DNA of 38,278 nt, taken from contig NZ_JARWOP010000105.1 in the NCBI RefSeq assembly GCF_029868745.1, positions 1 to 38,278 on the forward strand, given 5' to 3'. The number at the start of each line of letters is the position of its first letter. The stretch's first letter is position 1. The position numbers and the translations under genes are program-made. This stretch comes from Nocardia wallacei. Its GTDB lineage: Bacteria; Actinomycetota; Actinomycetes; Mycobacteriales; Mycobacteriaceae. The notes beneath the pieces are model-generated. The model searched no databases, was not told the DNA's origin, and saw only the letters and a list, made by a program, of their open reading frames with translations. Shown piece after piece: positions 38,045 to 38,278 of the stretch.

Positions 38045-38278
38045 GGCCAGGCACGTGGTGGAGGCCAACCGTGGTCTGGATGAGAATCCCGACAACGCCG
38101 GCATGCTCCTCGCAACAGCATCACCAGTGTGTCGGCGGCGTGGTCCCCGGACATCGGCAATCTCTCGGCGATGGCTCCGACATGTGCCCACTCGATGGGC
38201 AGGTTCGCGTGGAAGCTGGCTTCCCCGAACAGCATCAGCAACGACACCGCTCGCAGCGGATCAGCTTCGGCCATCGTC
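38045..38278 (-). pseudogene. Fragment resembling a large LuxR-type regulator
   Basis: The minus strand entering from the right edge reads AEADPLRAVSLLMLFGEASF, LPIEWAHVGAIAERLPMSGD and HAADTLVMLLRGACRRC. This resembles the central helical-repeat region of large LuxR/AAA-type actinobacterial regulators. It loses resemblance near 38100, with no C-terminal helix-turn-helix, 40-100 nt from the giant gene's stop. It is probably a truncated gene whose 5' part lies outside the window. Family call is tentative. Confidence 0.35.

Noticed and set aside
1..38278. CRISPR arrays, tRNA or rRNA genes, and ESX core components (EccC-type ATPase, mycosin).
   Set aside because: No regularly spaced repeats, no cloverleaf or rRNA-like sequence, and no FtsK/SpoIIIE-type or subtilisin-type gene were seen; the motor in the giant protein is SecA-like, not EccC-like.

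Overview
The window is high-GC DNA with strong G/C preference at third codon positions, GTG starts, tightly overlapping genes, two cytochromes P450 and a WXG100/ESX-type (type VII secretion) effector locus. This suggests a mycolic-acid actinomycete, most likely Nocardia or a close relative. That is an inference from gene content, not a database match.

Left flank (1-5.2 kb): a worn accessory region. It holds a truncated IS3-family transposase joined directly to a broken proline iminopeptidase gene, a DUF1801 protein, an intact P450, remnants of a nucleotidyltransferase and of a pentapeptide-repeat protein, and an unrecognised 479-aa protein. Several of the remnants carry single-base indels.

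Middle (4.8-10.8 kb): a MerR regulator is divergent from a flavin monooxygenase, with a perfect dyad between them. Convergent to the monooxygenase is a minus-strand operon, P450 > class I terpene synthase > class II diterpene cyclase, with both junctions coupled by 4-nt ATGA overlaps. It looks like a compact diterpenoid pathway. The class II enzyme reads D-C-D-I where the family normally has DxDD.

Right part (11.6-38.0 kb): a disrupted conserved gene (two single-base deletions), then a WXG100-like gene whose stop overlaps the GTG start of one uninterrupted 23,493-nt reading frame coding for 7,830 residues (roughly 0.85 MDa). This giant protein has a CpnT-like WXG100 N-terminus, glycine-rich hydrophobic segments, a long coiled coil and a SecA-like ATPase. 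A chain of enzyme-like modules follows: papain-like toxin, HipA/PI3K-like kinase, two DUF1023-type alpha/beta-hydrolases, two tandem M14 carboxypeptidases, GNAT acetyltransferase, two HExxH-type metallopeptidase copies (one degenerate), a pseudokinase-like module, a C3-like ADP-ribosyltransferase, a degenerate HD-like domain and a GT-A glycosyltransferase. Proline-rich linkers repeatedly carry a G-P-x-x-P-I-G-[AT]-[RK]-P-P signature at module borders. Several modules occur as an intact copy plus a decayed one.

Taken together, the right part reads as an ESX effector operon in which many toxin domains that usually occur singly are strung on one chain beside a motor ATPase. This is the most unusual system in the window. 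No ESX core machinery and no obvious immunity gene lies inside it. The right edge holds a minus-strand fragment resembling a large LuxR-type regulator.
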